In this document: piece by piece, positions 34,266 through 43,478 of the stretch
Numbering within the stretch: position 1 is the first letter of the stretch
How the letters are laid out: each line of letters starts with the position of its first letter
Source: Pedobacter sp. R20-19
Lineage (GTDB): Bacteria > Bacteroidota > Bacteroidia > Sphingobacteriales > Sphingobacteriaceae
Assembly (NCBI RefSeq): GCF_000708265.2
Contig: NZ_JCKI01000009.1
Coordinates: forward strand, 1-64,000
Reading direction: 5' to 3'
DNA length: 64,000 bases
Translations under genes and position numbers: made by a program
The notes under the pieces: model-generated
The model's database searches: none
Told to the model about the DNA's origin: nothing
The model's input: only the letters and a program-made list of their open reading frames with translations

Positions 34266-35324
34266 ATGAGACTGGTTACCTGTATTGGCTTATTGATGGT
34301 ATTGCCTGCAATAGGCTTGATTGCTAAAAAAGAAGACTTACCCATAAATAAAATTCAGGTAATTGGTTCTCATAACAGTTATAAACAGGCCATTAATCCT
34401 GCATTGTTTAAGGTATTTAAATCTCAGGATACTATTGCTGCCAATGCATTGGATTATGAACATATCCCGATGCCGGCACAGTTGAATCTGGGCTTAAGAA
34501 ACTTAGAGATTGATGTGTATGCTGATGAAAAAGGCGGTAAATACGCACATCCTAAAGGTTTTGATCAGGTAAAAGGACAGCCAGCTTTTGATCAGCAAGG
34601 AGAAATGAAGACACCAGGTTTTAAAGTTTTACACGTTCCGGATTTGGATTTCAGGTCTTCTGCGCTCACCTTAAAAACTGCTTTGCAACAATTAAAAAAA
34701 TGGTCGCTGGCCCATCCCGATCATACACCTGTTTTTGTCACTTTAGAGGCAAAAGATGATACGATCAGGAGTAAGGGATTTACTATTCCTGAAGTATTTA
34801 CAAGTAAAATTTTCGATCAGCTGGATGCTGTTATTCTCGAAAATTTAGGTCATGATAAGGTAATAACACCAGCAGATGTTAAAGGAAAATACAAAACTCT
34901 GGAAGAGGCTGTATTGCACCAGAACTGGCCTTTGTTGAGCAAGGCAAAGGGCAAATTTATATTTGTTTTAGATGCTACCGGTAGAAAGCGATCAACCTAC
35001 ATGGCAAATCATCCTTCATTAATCGGACGGGTAATGTTTGCCAATGCAGATCCTGGAACACCAGAAGCTGCACTGATGATTCGAAATAATCCGAAAGATG
35101 CCCAGATTCCAGCATTGGTGAAAAAGGGTTATATCATTAGAACCAGGGCTGATCATGATACCAAGCAAGCCAGAAAAAACGACTATAGTGATTTTGAAGC
35201 CGCTTGCAAGTCGGGAGCACAAATCATTACTACAGATTACTATCAAAAAAGTACGCATTTCACATCTACATACGCAATCAGCTTTCCGGGCGGAAAGTAC
35301 TTTAGAAAGAATCCTTTATTTTAA
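34266..35324 (+). CDS. phosphatidylinositol-specific phospholipase C1-like protein
   Basis: 352 residues. A signal peptide (about 1-20) exports it. VIGSHNSYK with His36 and the nearby LEIDVYAD match the calcium-dependent PI-PLC-C1-like family, whose TIM barrel uses one His at the first strand and acidic metal ligands shortly after. The end RADHDTKQARKND and IITTDYY also fit. It would cleave phosphoinositides or similar glycerophosphodiesters outside the cytoplasm. It follows SusD directly and precedes the alkaline phosphatase by 15 bases. Confidence 0.85.
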   Translation: MRLVTCIGLLMVLPAIGLIAKKEDLPINKIQVIGSHNSYKQAINPALFKVFKSQDTIAANALDYEHIPMPAQLNLGLRNLEIDVYADEKGGKYAHPKGFDQVKGQPAFDQQGEMKTPGFKVLHVPDLDFRSSALTLKTALQQLKKWSLAHPDHTPVFVTLEAKDDTIRSKGFTIPEVFTSKIFDQLDAVILENLGHDKVITPADVKGKYKTLEEAVLHQNWPLLSKAKGKFIFVLDATGRKRSTYMANHPSLIGRVMFANADPGTPEAALMIRNNPKDAQIPALVKKGYIIRTRADHDTKQARKNDYSDFEAACKSGAQIITTDYYQKSTHFTSTYAISFPGGKYFRKNPLF

Positions 35325-35339
35325 AAGGTAAGAAAAGAT

Positions 35340-36743
35340 ATGAATAGAAGATCATTATTAAAAGGAGGTTTGCTCACCGGTTTGGGCTTACCTTTTGTAG
35401 GTTTAAAAGATGTGGTAGCCAAACCACTGATAGGCGGTAAAAAAGCTAAAAACATCATTATGATGGTTAGTGATGGGATGAGTATCGGTACGCTGAATAT
35501 GGCAGATTTATATGCCAATCGCACCTTTGGTAAAAGCAGCAAATGGTTAGGTTTATATCGCGATAATAAGGCCGTTAGGGCTTTAATGGATACCGCTTCT
35601 GCCAGCTCTATGGTAACTGATTCTGCTGCGGCAAGCTCCTCATGGGGCGGCGGTATGCGGGTGAAAAATGGTTCGCTAAATGTTGGGATGAATGGTGAAA
35701 AGCCACAACCTATTTTACAAAAATTTAAAGCGCAAGGTAAAAAAGTTGGCTGCGTAACTACGGTGCCCATTACCCATGCTACGCCGGCAGGGTTTTGTGT
35801 TAATATTGATAACCGTGGCGGGCAGGATATTATTGCTGAAATGTACCTCAGCCTGAAATTTGATGTAATGATGGGTGGCGGGCATAAATACTTTGGCGAA
35901 AAAAGAGCAGGCGGTAACCTGATTCCTAAATACCTAACCCAAGGGTACCAGGTTGCAGAAAATCGCACAGAAATGTTAGCCTTTACTTCATCTAAACCGG
36001 TTCTGGGCTTATTCGCTGAAGATGGAATGCCATATGAGGTAGATCGCCAACATGATCAGGAACTGATTAAAAGCACCCCAACATTAGCAGAGATGACAGT
36101 GAAGGCCATTGATCTAATGAAAAATAATAAAGCTGGTTTTGCACTTCAGGTAGAAGGTGGTAAAGTAGATTGGGCTGCGCATGCGAATGATTTAAGCGGA
36201 TTAATTTTTGATCAGCTGGCTTTTGATGAAGCCGTTGGAAAAGTAATTGAATTTGCTGAAAAAGATGGCGAAACATTGGTTATTATCACTACAGATCATG
36301 GCAATGCAAACCCCGGTTTATTCTATGCAGATGAAGCAAATAAAAAATTTGATACCCTGCAGCGTTTTAAACACAGCAATAGCTGGCTTTTAGCGCAGCT
36401 GAATCAATCTTTTAGCGAACAAAAGATTATTGATCTGATCAAAGAAAATCAAGGTTTTGAAATGAAACCTGATGATGTAAAGTCGCTGCTGGTGCATTTT
36501 AAAGATATTGTTCCAGGGCAACTTTACAATGAATCTAACCTTCCATTTTATGAATATGGAAAAATTTTGGGGAAATGTACAGATGTACAATGGGCGGGCA
36601 TGAACCATACCGGAGATTATGTGGAGTTAACCATGTTTGGGCCTGGATCTGAAAACCTGAAACCCTTTGTTAAAAACTATGAGCTTCACAACTTTATGCT
36701 GAAAGCAGCAGAAATGCCAGAAGCCTTTTTAGTAAAAGCTTAA
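35340..36743 (+). CDS. Tat-exported alkaline phosphatase (PhoA superfamily)
   Basis: 467 residues. The start MNRRSLLKGG is a twin-arginine signal, so the enzyme is exported folded. The catalytic Ser is 95 in VTDSAAAS. Metal ligands are visible: Asp45 in MVSDGMS, THATPAG, EGGKVDWAAHAND, TTDHGNAN and MNHTGD. The family releases inorganic phosphate from monoesters. Following PI-PLC-like and SusCD genes, it would finish the release of phosphate from imported or surface phosphoesters. A strong terminator follows. Confidence 0.93.
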   Translation: MNRRSLLKGGLLTGLGLPFVGLKDVVAKPLIGGKKAKNIIMMVSDGMSIGTLNMADLYANRTFGKSSKWLGLYRDNKAVRALMDTASASSMVTDSAAASSSWGGGMRVKNGSLNVGMNGEKPQPILQKFKAQGKKVGCVTTVPITHATPAGFCVNIDNRGGQDIIAEMYLSLKFDVMMGGGHKYFGEKRAGGNLIPKYLTQGYQVAENRTEMLAFTSSKPVLGLFAEDGMPYEVDRQHDQELIKSTPTLAEMTVKAIDLMKNNKAGFALQVEGGKVDWAAHANDLSGLIFDQLAFDEAVGKVIEFAEKDGETLVIITTDHGNANPGLFYADEANKKFDTLQRFKHSNSWLLAQLNQSFSEQKIIDLIKENQGFEMKPDDVKSLLVHFKDIVPGQLYNESNLPFYEYGKILGKCTDVQWAGMNHTGDYVELTMFGPGSENLKPFVKNYELHNFMLKAAEMPEAFLVKA

Positions 36744-36766
36744 ACTAAACTACAACCTCATCATCA

Positions 36767-36790
36767 AAATGCCTGCTTTTGCAGGCATTT
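36767..36790 (+). terminator. rho-independent terminator after alkaline phosphatase
   Basis: AAATGCCTGC (36767-36776) pairs perfectly with GCAGGCATTT (36781-36790) around TTTT, followed by a T-run. It separates the phosphatase from the PHP protein, which therefore has its own promoter or depends on read-through. Confidence 0.92.
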
Positions 36791-36819
36791 TTTCCTATTA
36801 ATCATCTTTAAAATTAATC

Positions 36820-37992
36820 ATGATATTTAATTTAAAATACATACTGTCAATAGGTTTTGTTATGCTATTGCTCAACCTTAATCAAGCTAACGGACAAGAA
36901 AGCAATACACCAAAAACAATTGATTTAGGTTCTGGCATTTGGCTAAAGGGCGATTTACATGTCCATTCAAGGCACAGTACGGAATCTTCAAATAATTCTA
37001 TCTCTAAAATTATCAACTTTTCGAAAGCTGTAAAAATGGATTATTTATGCATCACCGATCATGATAATCATGTAAACGGCGATGTGGCACACCACACCTG
37101 GACTGATCCTGAATTTAAGTCAGATTCTTTGTTGCTGCTTTATGGAGCAGAATGGACCACCACCAGGGGCCATGGAAATGTATTTTCTGCTAAGCCATAT
37201 GATCATCAGCGACTGTTTGATGTACGAGATCAACGTGATGTAAATATTGGAAAAGTTAAAAAATCACTGAATATCCATTTATCGGCTAACCACCCAAGCG
37301 GTAAGGATAATTTTGGTTTTTCTTATGATTTGGTACAGTCGATAGAAGTCTGGAATTCGGCCATGTGGACTAAAAATGCAAATGCCATGATGATTTGGGA
37401 TGATATGCTTTCTTCAGGCCGAATGATGACGGGTAGAGGAGGAAGTGATACACATCATGGAACGCCAACTGCTGGAGAAAAACCAAGTGAAAATACTTAT
37501 CAGGCTGCATTTAATTATATTGGAACACCAACTACCTGGGTATACGCAAAAACAAGAAGTTTGAGTGCCATTGTTGATGCCTTAAATCATGGTAGGGTAG
37601 CAGTGAGTGCAAACCCTTATTCGCCACGTGTGGAGTTTTATGCAGATGCTAATGGAACGGGTAAGTTCGACCTGATGATGGGTGATAATACCGTTTCAAC
37701 AGGCAAGCCAGTAAAATTTCAGGTACAGTTGATGGGTAACACGCTTTCAGGTGAAATGTATTCGGTTTCCGTTATTAAAAATGGAAAGACACTAAATACT
37801 TATCAGGTTAAGGGCGATGCTCCGGTGATTACCTTTACAGATGTTCCTGATTTGAAGGGACGTACTTATTATCGGGTAATGGTACAGGGTAAGGTTAATG
37901 ATTATCCTCAGGTTCCAAAATCAATGGCCTTGAGTGAGAAAATGGTGAGCTTGTCTAATCCAATTTACTTTAATTTTGATCCGAAATTTTAA
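36820..37992 (+). CDS. CehA/McbA-family PHP-domain metallohydrolase, secreted
   Basis: 390 residues. A signal peptide (to about residue 25) precedes the PHP domain with its metal motif GDLHVHSRHS (His47, His49) and ITDHDNH (Asp80, His81). Further ligands are in ANHPSG and GGSDTHHG. A beta-sandwich-like C-terminal region follows (about 280-390). Members hydrolyse phosphoesters or carbamate esters. Placed 29 bases after the terminator of the phosphatase operon, it probably serves the same substrate pathway. Confidence 0.87.
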   Translation: MIFNLKYILSIGFVMLLLNLNQANGQESNTPKTIDLGSGIWLKGDLHVHSRHSTESSNNSISKIINFSKAVKMDYLCITDHDNHVNGDVAHHTWTDPEFKSDSLLLLYGAEWTTTRGHGNVFSAKPYDHQRLFDVRDQRDVNIGKVKKSLNIHLSANHPSGKDNFGFSYDLVQSIEVWNSAMWTKNANAMMIWDDMLSSGRMMTGRGGSDTHHGTPTAGEKPSENTYQAAFNYIGTPTTWVYAKTRSLSAIVDALNHGRVAVSANPYSPRVEFYADANGTGKFDLMMGDNTVSTGKPVKFQVQLMGNTLSGEMYSVSVIKNGKTLNTYQVKGDAPVITFTDVPDLKGRTYYRVMVQGKVNDYPQVPKSMALSEKMVSLSNPIYFNFDPKF

Positions 37993-38331
37993 ATGCTGTA
38001 TTAACTGCAGGAACATGACGATTTAAGAATAGTGAAGGGATTTTGAAATATATATCAGATTTTAAATGTATTTTAAATCTTATGGTATTGTATGTATTAT
38101 TGTTAATTAATAATCTTTGCTTACTGATTACTATCTGCAAGATCATTTCTATAGATATTTACCTCCTTTGGCAACATTGGTTTTATCGTAATTGCTTATA
38201 TAAATACGATTTTGCCGCTTAAATCATACTAAACATTTGTGCTAGAAAATTATTTAATTGATCCAGTTATCCATAAATGCATTGGGTAATTTTATTTCAA
38301 TTAATAATTTATCTAACCAAAAATAATTCCA
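37993..38331. other. intergenic spacer, 339 bases
   Basis: AT-rich, no coding frame, no hairpin of note. It holds the promoter of the glucuronoxylanase gene, which I cannot place. Confidence 0.6.
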
Positions 38332-39591
38332 ATGAAAAAAAAACTATTCAGTGTTATCGCCATTGCATTGCTTATGGCAGGCTGTTCCAAAAATGAGGTT
38401 GACAATGTAAAGCCACAAGGTTTGTCTGATAAAAATAGTTCGGTGCAAACAGATTCTGCAAAAAAAGCTGCGGTGGAAGGAACCGCATCAATTGATGCTT
38501 CAACAATTCAGCAAACTATTAAAGGTTTTGGCGGGGCGAATATTGTTGCCTGGACAGGAGATTTAACCAGCGCACAAAGAACTACTGCATTTTCACCAAC
38601 AAATGGTATAGGTTTAAGTATTGTCCGCGTACGTGTGCCTAATTCCAGTTCAGAGTTTGCCGCAGAAAAGCCTACTATCGATGCTTGTAAATCATTCGGA
38701 GGTTCAGCAATTGCATCTGCCTGGTCTGCACCTGCATCTATGAAAACCAACAATAACATTGTGGGTGGCAAAATTAAAACTGCTTCTTATGGTGCTTATG
38801 CTGCGCATTTAAGTTCATTTAATTCTGCAGTAGGAGGCCTTGCCGCCATTAGTCCAACCAATGAGCCAGATTATCAGGTAAATTATGAGTCTATGGAACT
38901 AACTGCACCAGAAGTGGCTGATTTCGTAGCTGCACAAGGTAGTAATTGTGGTGCGCCAATCATGGCCCCGGAGCCTTTTCAAATGAATCAAACTTATATC
39001 AATTCATACCTTAGTAATGCAACGGCAAAATCTAAAACAAGTTTTGTTTGCGGTCATATTTATGGCAAAACACCTTATAATTTGGGTAACGTAGGTAAAC
39101 CCGTTTGGATGACTGAACACTACACCAACTCCAGTATCAGTGGTGATGATTGGTCTAATGCCATGAATGCTGCAAAAGAAATTCATGATTGTATGAATGC
39201 TGGCTGGAGCGCCTATGTATGGTGGTACATCAGAAGAAGTTATGGACCAATGAGTGAAAGTGGAAACATCCAGAAGGTTGGTTATGTAATGGCCCATTAT
39301 GCACGGTATGTACGCCCTGGATATAGTAAAATTTCTTGTACTTCAAACCCAACAACTGGTGTTTATGTAACAGCTTACAAAAGCGGATCTAAATTGGTAA
39401 TTGTAATTGTGAATCAGAACAATGCCGTAACCTATCAGCCATTTAGCTATAGCGGGATCACAGTTAGCGGTTTTAACCGTTATTTTACAACCAGTTCTAC
39501 CAATCTCAGCACCAATAGTATTGCTGTTTCTGGTGGAAGCTTTGGAATTAATCTTGAGCCTTCAAGTGTAACCACCTTGGTGTCATACTAA
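38332..39591 (+). CDS. GH30_8-type glucuronoxylanase, lipoprotein
   Basis: 419 residues. A lipobox MAGC (Cys18) marks a surface or periplasmic lipoprotein. The GH30 barrel has acid/base Glu178 in PTNEPDY and nucleophile Glu262 in WMTEHYTN. WWYIRRSYGPMSE (Arg301/302) matches the region that in subfamily 8 recognises the glucuronic acid side group of xylan. A C-terminal beta-sandwich completes it. It cuts glucuronoxylan; no other xylan genes adjoin it, so it is an isolated gene. Confidence 0.9.
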   Translation: MKKKLFSVIAIALLMAGCSKNEVDNVKPQGLSDKNSSVQTDSAKKAAVEGTASIDASTIQQTIKGFGGANIVAWTGDLTSAQRTTAFSPTNGIGLSIVRVRVPNSSSEFAAEKPTIDACKSFGGSAIASAWSAPASMKTNNNIVGGKIKTASYGAYAAHLSSFNSAVGGLAAISPTNEPDYQVNYESMELTAPEVADFVAAQGSNCGAPIMAPEPFQMNQTYINSYLSNATAKSKTSFVCGHIYGKTPYNLGNVGKPVWMTEHYTNSSISGDDWSNAMNAAKEIHDCMNAGWSAYVWWYIRRSYGPMSESGNIQKVGYVMAHYARYVRPGYSKISCTSNPTTGVYVTAYKSGSKLVIVIVNQNNAVTYQPFSYSGITVSGFNRYFTTSSTNLSTNSIAVSGGSFGINLEPSSVTTLVSY

Positions 39592-39623
39592 ATAGCCCTG
39601 ATATTTAACATTGAGTTAAAGGC

Positions 39624-39650
39624 TGTATCATTTTTTTAGAAAATGATACA
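39624..39650. terminator. terminator after the glucuronoxylanase gene
   Basis: TGTATCATTTT (39624-39634) pairs with AAAATGATACA (39640-39650), followed within two bases by a T-run on the plus strand. Confidence 0.9.
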
Positions 39651-39749
39651 ACCTTTTTTTCTTAAATGTTACATTAAAAGCATTTATGGGCTTGTTTTTT
39701 CTGCTAAAATTTAATAAGCTTGTTTATTATAATTAGTTAGAAGCAGATT

Positions 39750-40016
39750 ATGTCAATAGAGATTGTAGCGAAAGAACATATAGAATATTTAAATATTATT
39801 AACGCAAAAGAAGATCATACCACAGACCTGAAAACTAAACTTGATGAAGCGCAGCGACTTGGGAATGAATTTAAATCAAAAGCTGTAATTACATTTAATA
39901 CCACAATCGGACCAAAACGGGTTGATACTACTGTTTGGTCTGTAACAGAAAAATATATTCAACTTAAAAATAACATTCATATTCCTCTTAAAAGCCTGAT
40001 TGATATCGAATTTTAG
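39750..40016 (+). CDS. small conserved-looking hypothetical protein
   Basis: 88 residues, soluble, alpha then beta. The C-terminal half (SKAVITFNTTIGPKRVDTTVW, ending HIPLKSLIDIEF) reads like a small SH3-like barrel of the kind found in lineage-specific Bacteroidota proteins. No family recognised. It lies 55 bases before dprA and could be co-transcribed. Confidence 0.7.
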   Translation: MSIEIVAKEHIEYLNIINAKEDHTTDLKTKLDEAQRLGNEFKSKAVITFNTTIGPKRVDTTVWSVTEKYIQLKNNIHIPLKSLIDIEF

Positions 40017-40071
40017 GTTGCTTGTAAAGGAAATAAATCATCCCGCATTTATTAACCTTAACCTAAAATGA

Positions 40072-41166
40072 ATGAGTACGCTCCATAAAATTGCTTTAAC
40101 GTTTATCAAATCCATTGGTCCGGTAAATGCTAAAAACCTGTTGGCCTATTGCGGAAGTGCCGAAGCTGTATTTTCAGCCAGTCGAAAACAATTACTCCAA
40201 ATTCCTGGGATAGGAGAGAAAACCGTTGAGGCCATTTTAAAAACCAATGCTTTAAAAAGAGCACAGGAAGAGTTAAATTTTGTAGAAAAGCATGGAATAG
40301 AAATTCTATTTTTTTCTGATGAAAATTATCCCAAAAGGTTAAAGAACTGTATTGATTCACCTATTTTACTTTATTTTAAAGGTAAGACTAATTTCAATCA
40401 TCCACGCATCATTAGTATCGTAGGAACCAGGAATGCAACAGATTATGGGAAGAATTTGTGTAAGCAACTTTGTGAGGTACTCTCTAATTACGATGTGTTA
40501 GTAATAAGTGGCTTAGCCTATGGGATTGATGTTACTGCCCATAAAGAATGCCTGGCAAATAATATTGCTACGGTAGGTGTTTTAGGTCATGGATTAGACA
40601 GGTTGTACCCGCAAATTCATAAGCCTGTTGCACAGAAAATGGTGCTCAATGGTGGCTTGCTTTCAGAATTTCCTACACTAACCAATCCTGACCGGCCAAA
40701 TTTTCCGCAGCGCAATCGCATTATTGCTGGTATTGCAGATGCAACTATTGTGGTGGAGGCTTCCATTAAAGGTGGCGCACTGATCACTGCCGAAATTGCC
40801 AATTCTTATAATAAAGATGTTTATGCTTTCCCTGGCAGAACCAATGATGCGTTTTCTGAAGGCTGCAATTTTCTCATTAAAACCAACCGTGCCGGATTGA
40901 TTAATAGCGCTAAAGATTTAATTTATTATCTGGGATGGGATGATGATATAAAGGAAAAGAAGAAACAACCTCAAACTACTTTACAGCTTCACCTCACTGC
41001 AAATGAGCAAAAGGTTATTGATTTGCTACAGAATGGCCAGCTGGCTATTGATGAACTCTCTATAGCTACAAATATCCAGCAAAGTAAACTGGCCATTGTT
41101 ATTCTTACACTAGAAATGCAGGGGATTATCATTTCATTACCTGGAAAGGTTTATAAGTTGGCGTGA
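40072..41166 (+). CDS. dprA: DNA-processing protein DprA
   Basis: 364 residues. An N-terminal helix-hairpin-helix domain (LLQIPGIGEKTVEAI, about 43-57) precedes the Rossmann core with the family signatures GTRNATDYG, VISGLAYGID, LGHGLDRLYP and FPQRNRIIAG. A C-terminal winged helix follows (about 305-364). DprA protects incoming single-stranded DNA and loads RecA during natural transformation. No other competence genes are close. Confidence 0.96.
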   Translation: MSTLHKIALTFIKSIGPVNAKNLLAYCGSAEAVFSASRKQLLQIPGIGEKTVEAILKTNALKRAQEELNFVEKHGIEILFFSDENYPKRLKNCIDSPILLYFKGKTNFNHPRIISIVGTRNATDYGKNLCKQLCEVLSNYDVLVISGLAYGIDVTAHKECLANNIATVGVLGHGLDRLYPQIHKPVAQKMVLNGGLLSEFPTLTNPDRPNFPQRNRIIAGIADATIVVEASIKGGALITAEIANSYNKDVYAFPGRTNDAFSEGCNFLIKTNRAGLINSAKDLIYYLGWDDDIKEKKKQPQTTLQLHLTANEQKVIDLLQNGQLAIDELSIATNIQQSKLAIVILTLEMQGIIISLPGKVYKLA

Positions 41167-41180
41167 AGGTTTATATTTAA

Positions 41181-41552
41181 CTTCAAAGATTTCTTGGCTA
41201 CGCTCAAAATGAAGATTAATATTCTGAATGATTGTCATTTTTACACTACAAATAATAATGATGTCGTTATCGATGAGATGAGGACTAATACTCCGAGCGA
41301 TTGTCATTTCACGCTCGAAATGATAGAGAAATCCTTATTGCGAAGCACGAATCAATCTATTTTATCGATTCTTCTATGGAGATTGCTTCATCGGCTGAAA
41401 AATCCTCTTCGCAATGACGATTTTTCGTAAGGCGAATCATTAATATTTAATTGCTATATGTCTTTTTACTAAAGTGCAATGGTAGCTTAGAACGCTGTTA
41501 ACTAGGCTTACTAAGTTCAAAGATTTCTCGGTTACGCTCGAAATGACGATTA
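41181..41552. repeat. cluster of dispersed-repeat fragments between dprA and cystathionine beta-synthase
   Basis: The spacer 41167-41734 has no gene. It carries copies of an element with AAAGATTTCTYGG-YTACGCTCRAAATGA: direct copies at about 41181-41217 and 41516-41552, and an inverted one at about 41299-41334 (GTCATTTCACGCTCGAAATGA). A second motif, GATTGCTTCATCGG...CGCAATGACGA, is at about 41381-41427. Such elements recur in Bacteroidota intergenic DNA and are non-coding. Confidence 0.75.
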
Positions 41553-41734
41553 AAACGCCGATAATTCACATCGCATAAAAAACCTTAATTGTATTTTACC
41601 CAATATTCAACCTATAATGCCTATGTAAATTGTAGTTAATGAAATATAATTCTATTAAATGAATGTTTTTAAAATTATGTTTCAAATAAAATATAGATTA
41701 TAAAATACTTAATGCCTTTGCTTAAATTTGTTGC

Positions 41735-43096
41735 ATGTGGTATAATAATATTTTAGAAACCATTGGCAATACGCCTTTGGTAAAATTAAATACAATAACG
41801 AAGAATGTTCCGGGTACAATCCTGGCCAAAATAGAAACAACTAATCCAGGCAATTCAATCAAAGACCGTATGGCGGTTAAAATGATAGAAGATGCTGAGA
41901 AGAGTGGTAAGTTAAAACCGGGTGGAACCATTATTGAAGGAACCTCAGGTAATACAGGAATGGGGCTAGCTATGGCTGCGATTATTAAAGGCTATAAATG
42001 TATTTTTACCACCACTGATAAGCAATCAAAAGAAAAGGTTGATGCTTTGCGTGCTTTTGGTGCAGAAGTAATTGTTTGCCCTACCAATGTTGAACCTGAA
42101 GATCCACGATCTTATTATTCTGTTTCTTCGCGTTTGGAACGTGAGGTTCCAAATTCATGGAAACCAAATCAATATGATAATTTAGCCAATTCTCAAGCAC
42201 ACTATGAACAAACTGGTCCGGAGATCTGGGAGCAGACCGAAGGTAAAATTACTCACTTAGTGGTAGGTGTAGGTACCGGTGGAACCATCTCCGGAACTGG
42301 TAAATATTTAAAGGAAAAAAATCCCAATATCAAAATCTGGGGAATTGATACTTATGGATCAGTTTTTAAAAAATATAAGGAAACTGGGATTTTCGATAAG
42401 GATGAAATTTATCCTTATATCACTGAAGGTATTGGAGAAGATTTTTTACCCGCAAATGTGAACTTTGATGTCATCGATTTATTCGAAAAAGTAACAGATA
42501 AGGATGCGGCCTTAATGACTCGGGATATTGCCCGTAAAGAGGGGATCTTTGTTGGGAATTCTGCTGGTGCTGCTATCGGAGGTTTAATTCAGTTGAAAGA
42601 TAAATTAAAACCTGAAGATGTGGTGGTGGTGATTTTTCATGACCACGGAAGTCGTTATATGGGTAAAATGTATAATGAAGACTGGTTACGTGAACGTGGA
42701 TTTTTGCAAGATGAAAAACTGACAGCAAAATCAATCATTGCAAAAAAAGAATCAACAGAGATTGTTACACTTGATACGCAGAAATCCGTTCTGGAAGCTA
42801 TCAATACCATTAAATCAATGAATATCTCTCAAATTCCGGTTACACAGCAGGGCATGATTGTAGGTAAAATTGCAGAAAGTGATATTTTAACCGCGTTACT
42901 CGAAAATCCAGGATTGAAATCAGCGCCAATTTCTGAAATCATGACGGCTACTTTCCCTTTTGTTGATTTGAACACTTCGATTGATAAAATTTCATCATTA
43001 ATTAATAAAGAAAACTCTGCTGTTTTGGTTGAAGATGCATCTGGAAAAATTGAGATCATTACGCAATATGATATTATCAATGCTATTTCTGGGTAG
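41735..43096 (+). CDS. cbs: cystathionine beta-synthase with CBS-domain pair
   Basis: 453 residues. The PLP domain has the lysine (Lys43) in NPGNSIKDRMA and the glycine loop EGTSGNTGMGLA, and GTGGTISGTGKYLKE for the phosphate. The C-terminal third holds two CBS motifs (about 335-453) that in homologues sense adenosyl ligands. The length and two-domain plan favour cystathionine beta-synthase over cysteine synthase. It condenses serine and homocysteine to cystathionine. No other sulfur genes adjoin it. Confidence 0.88.
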   Translation: MWYNNILETIGNTPLVKLNTITKNVPGTILAKIETTNPGNSIKDRMAVKMIEDAEKSGKLKPGGTIIEGTSGNTGMGLAMAAIIKGYKCIFTTTDKQSKEKVDALRAFGAEVIVCPTNVEPEDPRSYYSVSSRLEREVPNSWKPNQYDNLANSQAHYEQTGPEIWEQTEGKITHLVVGVGTGGTISGTGKYLKEKNPNIKIWGIDTYGSVFKKYKETGIFDKDEIYPYITEGIGEDFLPANVNFDVIDLFEKVTDKDAALMTRDIARKEGIFVGNSAGAAIGGLIQLKDKLKPEDVVVVIFHDHGSRYMGKMYNEDWLRERGFLQDEKLTAKSIIAKKESTEIVTLDTQKSVLEAINTIKSMNISQIPVTQQGMIVGKIAESDILTALLENPGLKSAPISEIMTATFPFVDLNTSIDKISSLINKENSAVLVEDASGKIEIITQYDIINAISG

Positions 43097-43475
43097 AAAG
43101 GGTAATGGGAAACAGATAATAGAATGTTGTCAATAGAAAATAGAAATGGTGAAGTCTTATCTCAATTTATTGATTGTATTAAAGGGCTAAATTAATTGCA
43201 AACGGAAACGAACTATTATAAATTACAAGAATCAACTCGCTTTATCTTCATTGAGAACCGAAGCGTTTGATGAAGCGAAGGAGTGAAGCAATCTGACTAA
43301 CAGATTTAACAAAATAGATGGCTTCCCCGAAAATTCGGGGCGGGCTGTCGTGCCTCCTCGCAAGAACGAAAATGTAAATAAAAAACGCCCAGGAAAAATT
43401 TTTCCCGGGCGTTTTTACTTTAATGCTCTCTTCGCTTTAAGCGCTAATTTTTCGGCTTTAATCCTTCAGCTTAAC
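43097..43475. repeat. convergent spacer with dispersed-repeat remnants
   Basis: 379 bases between convergent genes. It holds remnants of the GATTGCTTC/CTCGCAA element (about 43258-43295 inverted and 43350-43370), a hairpin CCCCGAA-AA-TTCGGGG at 43325-43340, a strong terminator (43381-43416) and a heptad repeat (43432-43478). No gene. Confidence 0.6.
43381..43416. terminator. bidirectional terminator between cystathionine beta-synthase and murA
   Basis: AAAAACGCCC (43381-43390) pairs with GGGCGTTTTT (43407-43416), with an inner GGAAAAATTTTTCC extension. A-run and T-run flank both sides, so it works in both directions. Confidence 0.92.
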
Positions 43476-43478
43476 CTA
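43432..43478. repeat. degenerate heptad repeat after the murA stop
   Basis: On the minus strand, directly following the TAG of murA, come heptads GATTAAA, GCCGAAA, GCTTAAA and GCGAAGA with one imperfect unit between. They match the GNNNAAA consensus of the arrays at 1575-1742, 47342-47411 and 48131-48214. Confidence 0.6.
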
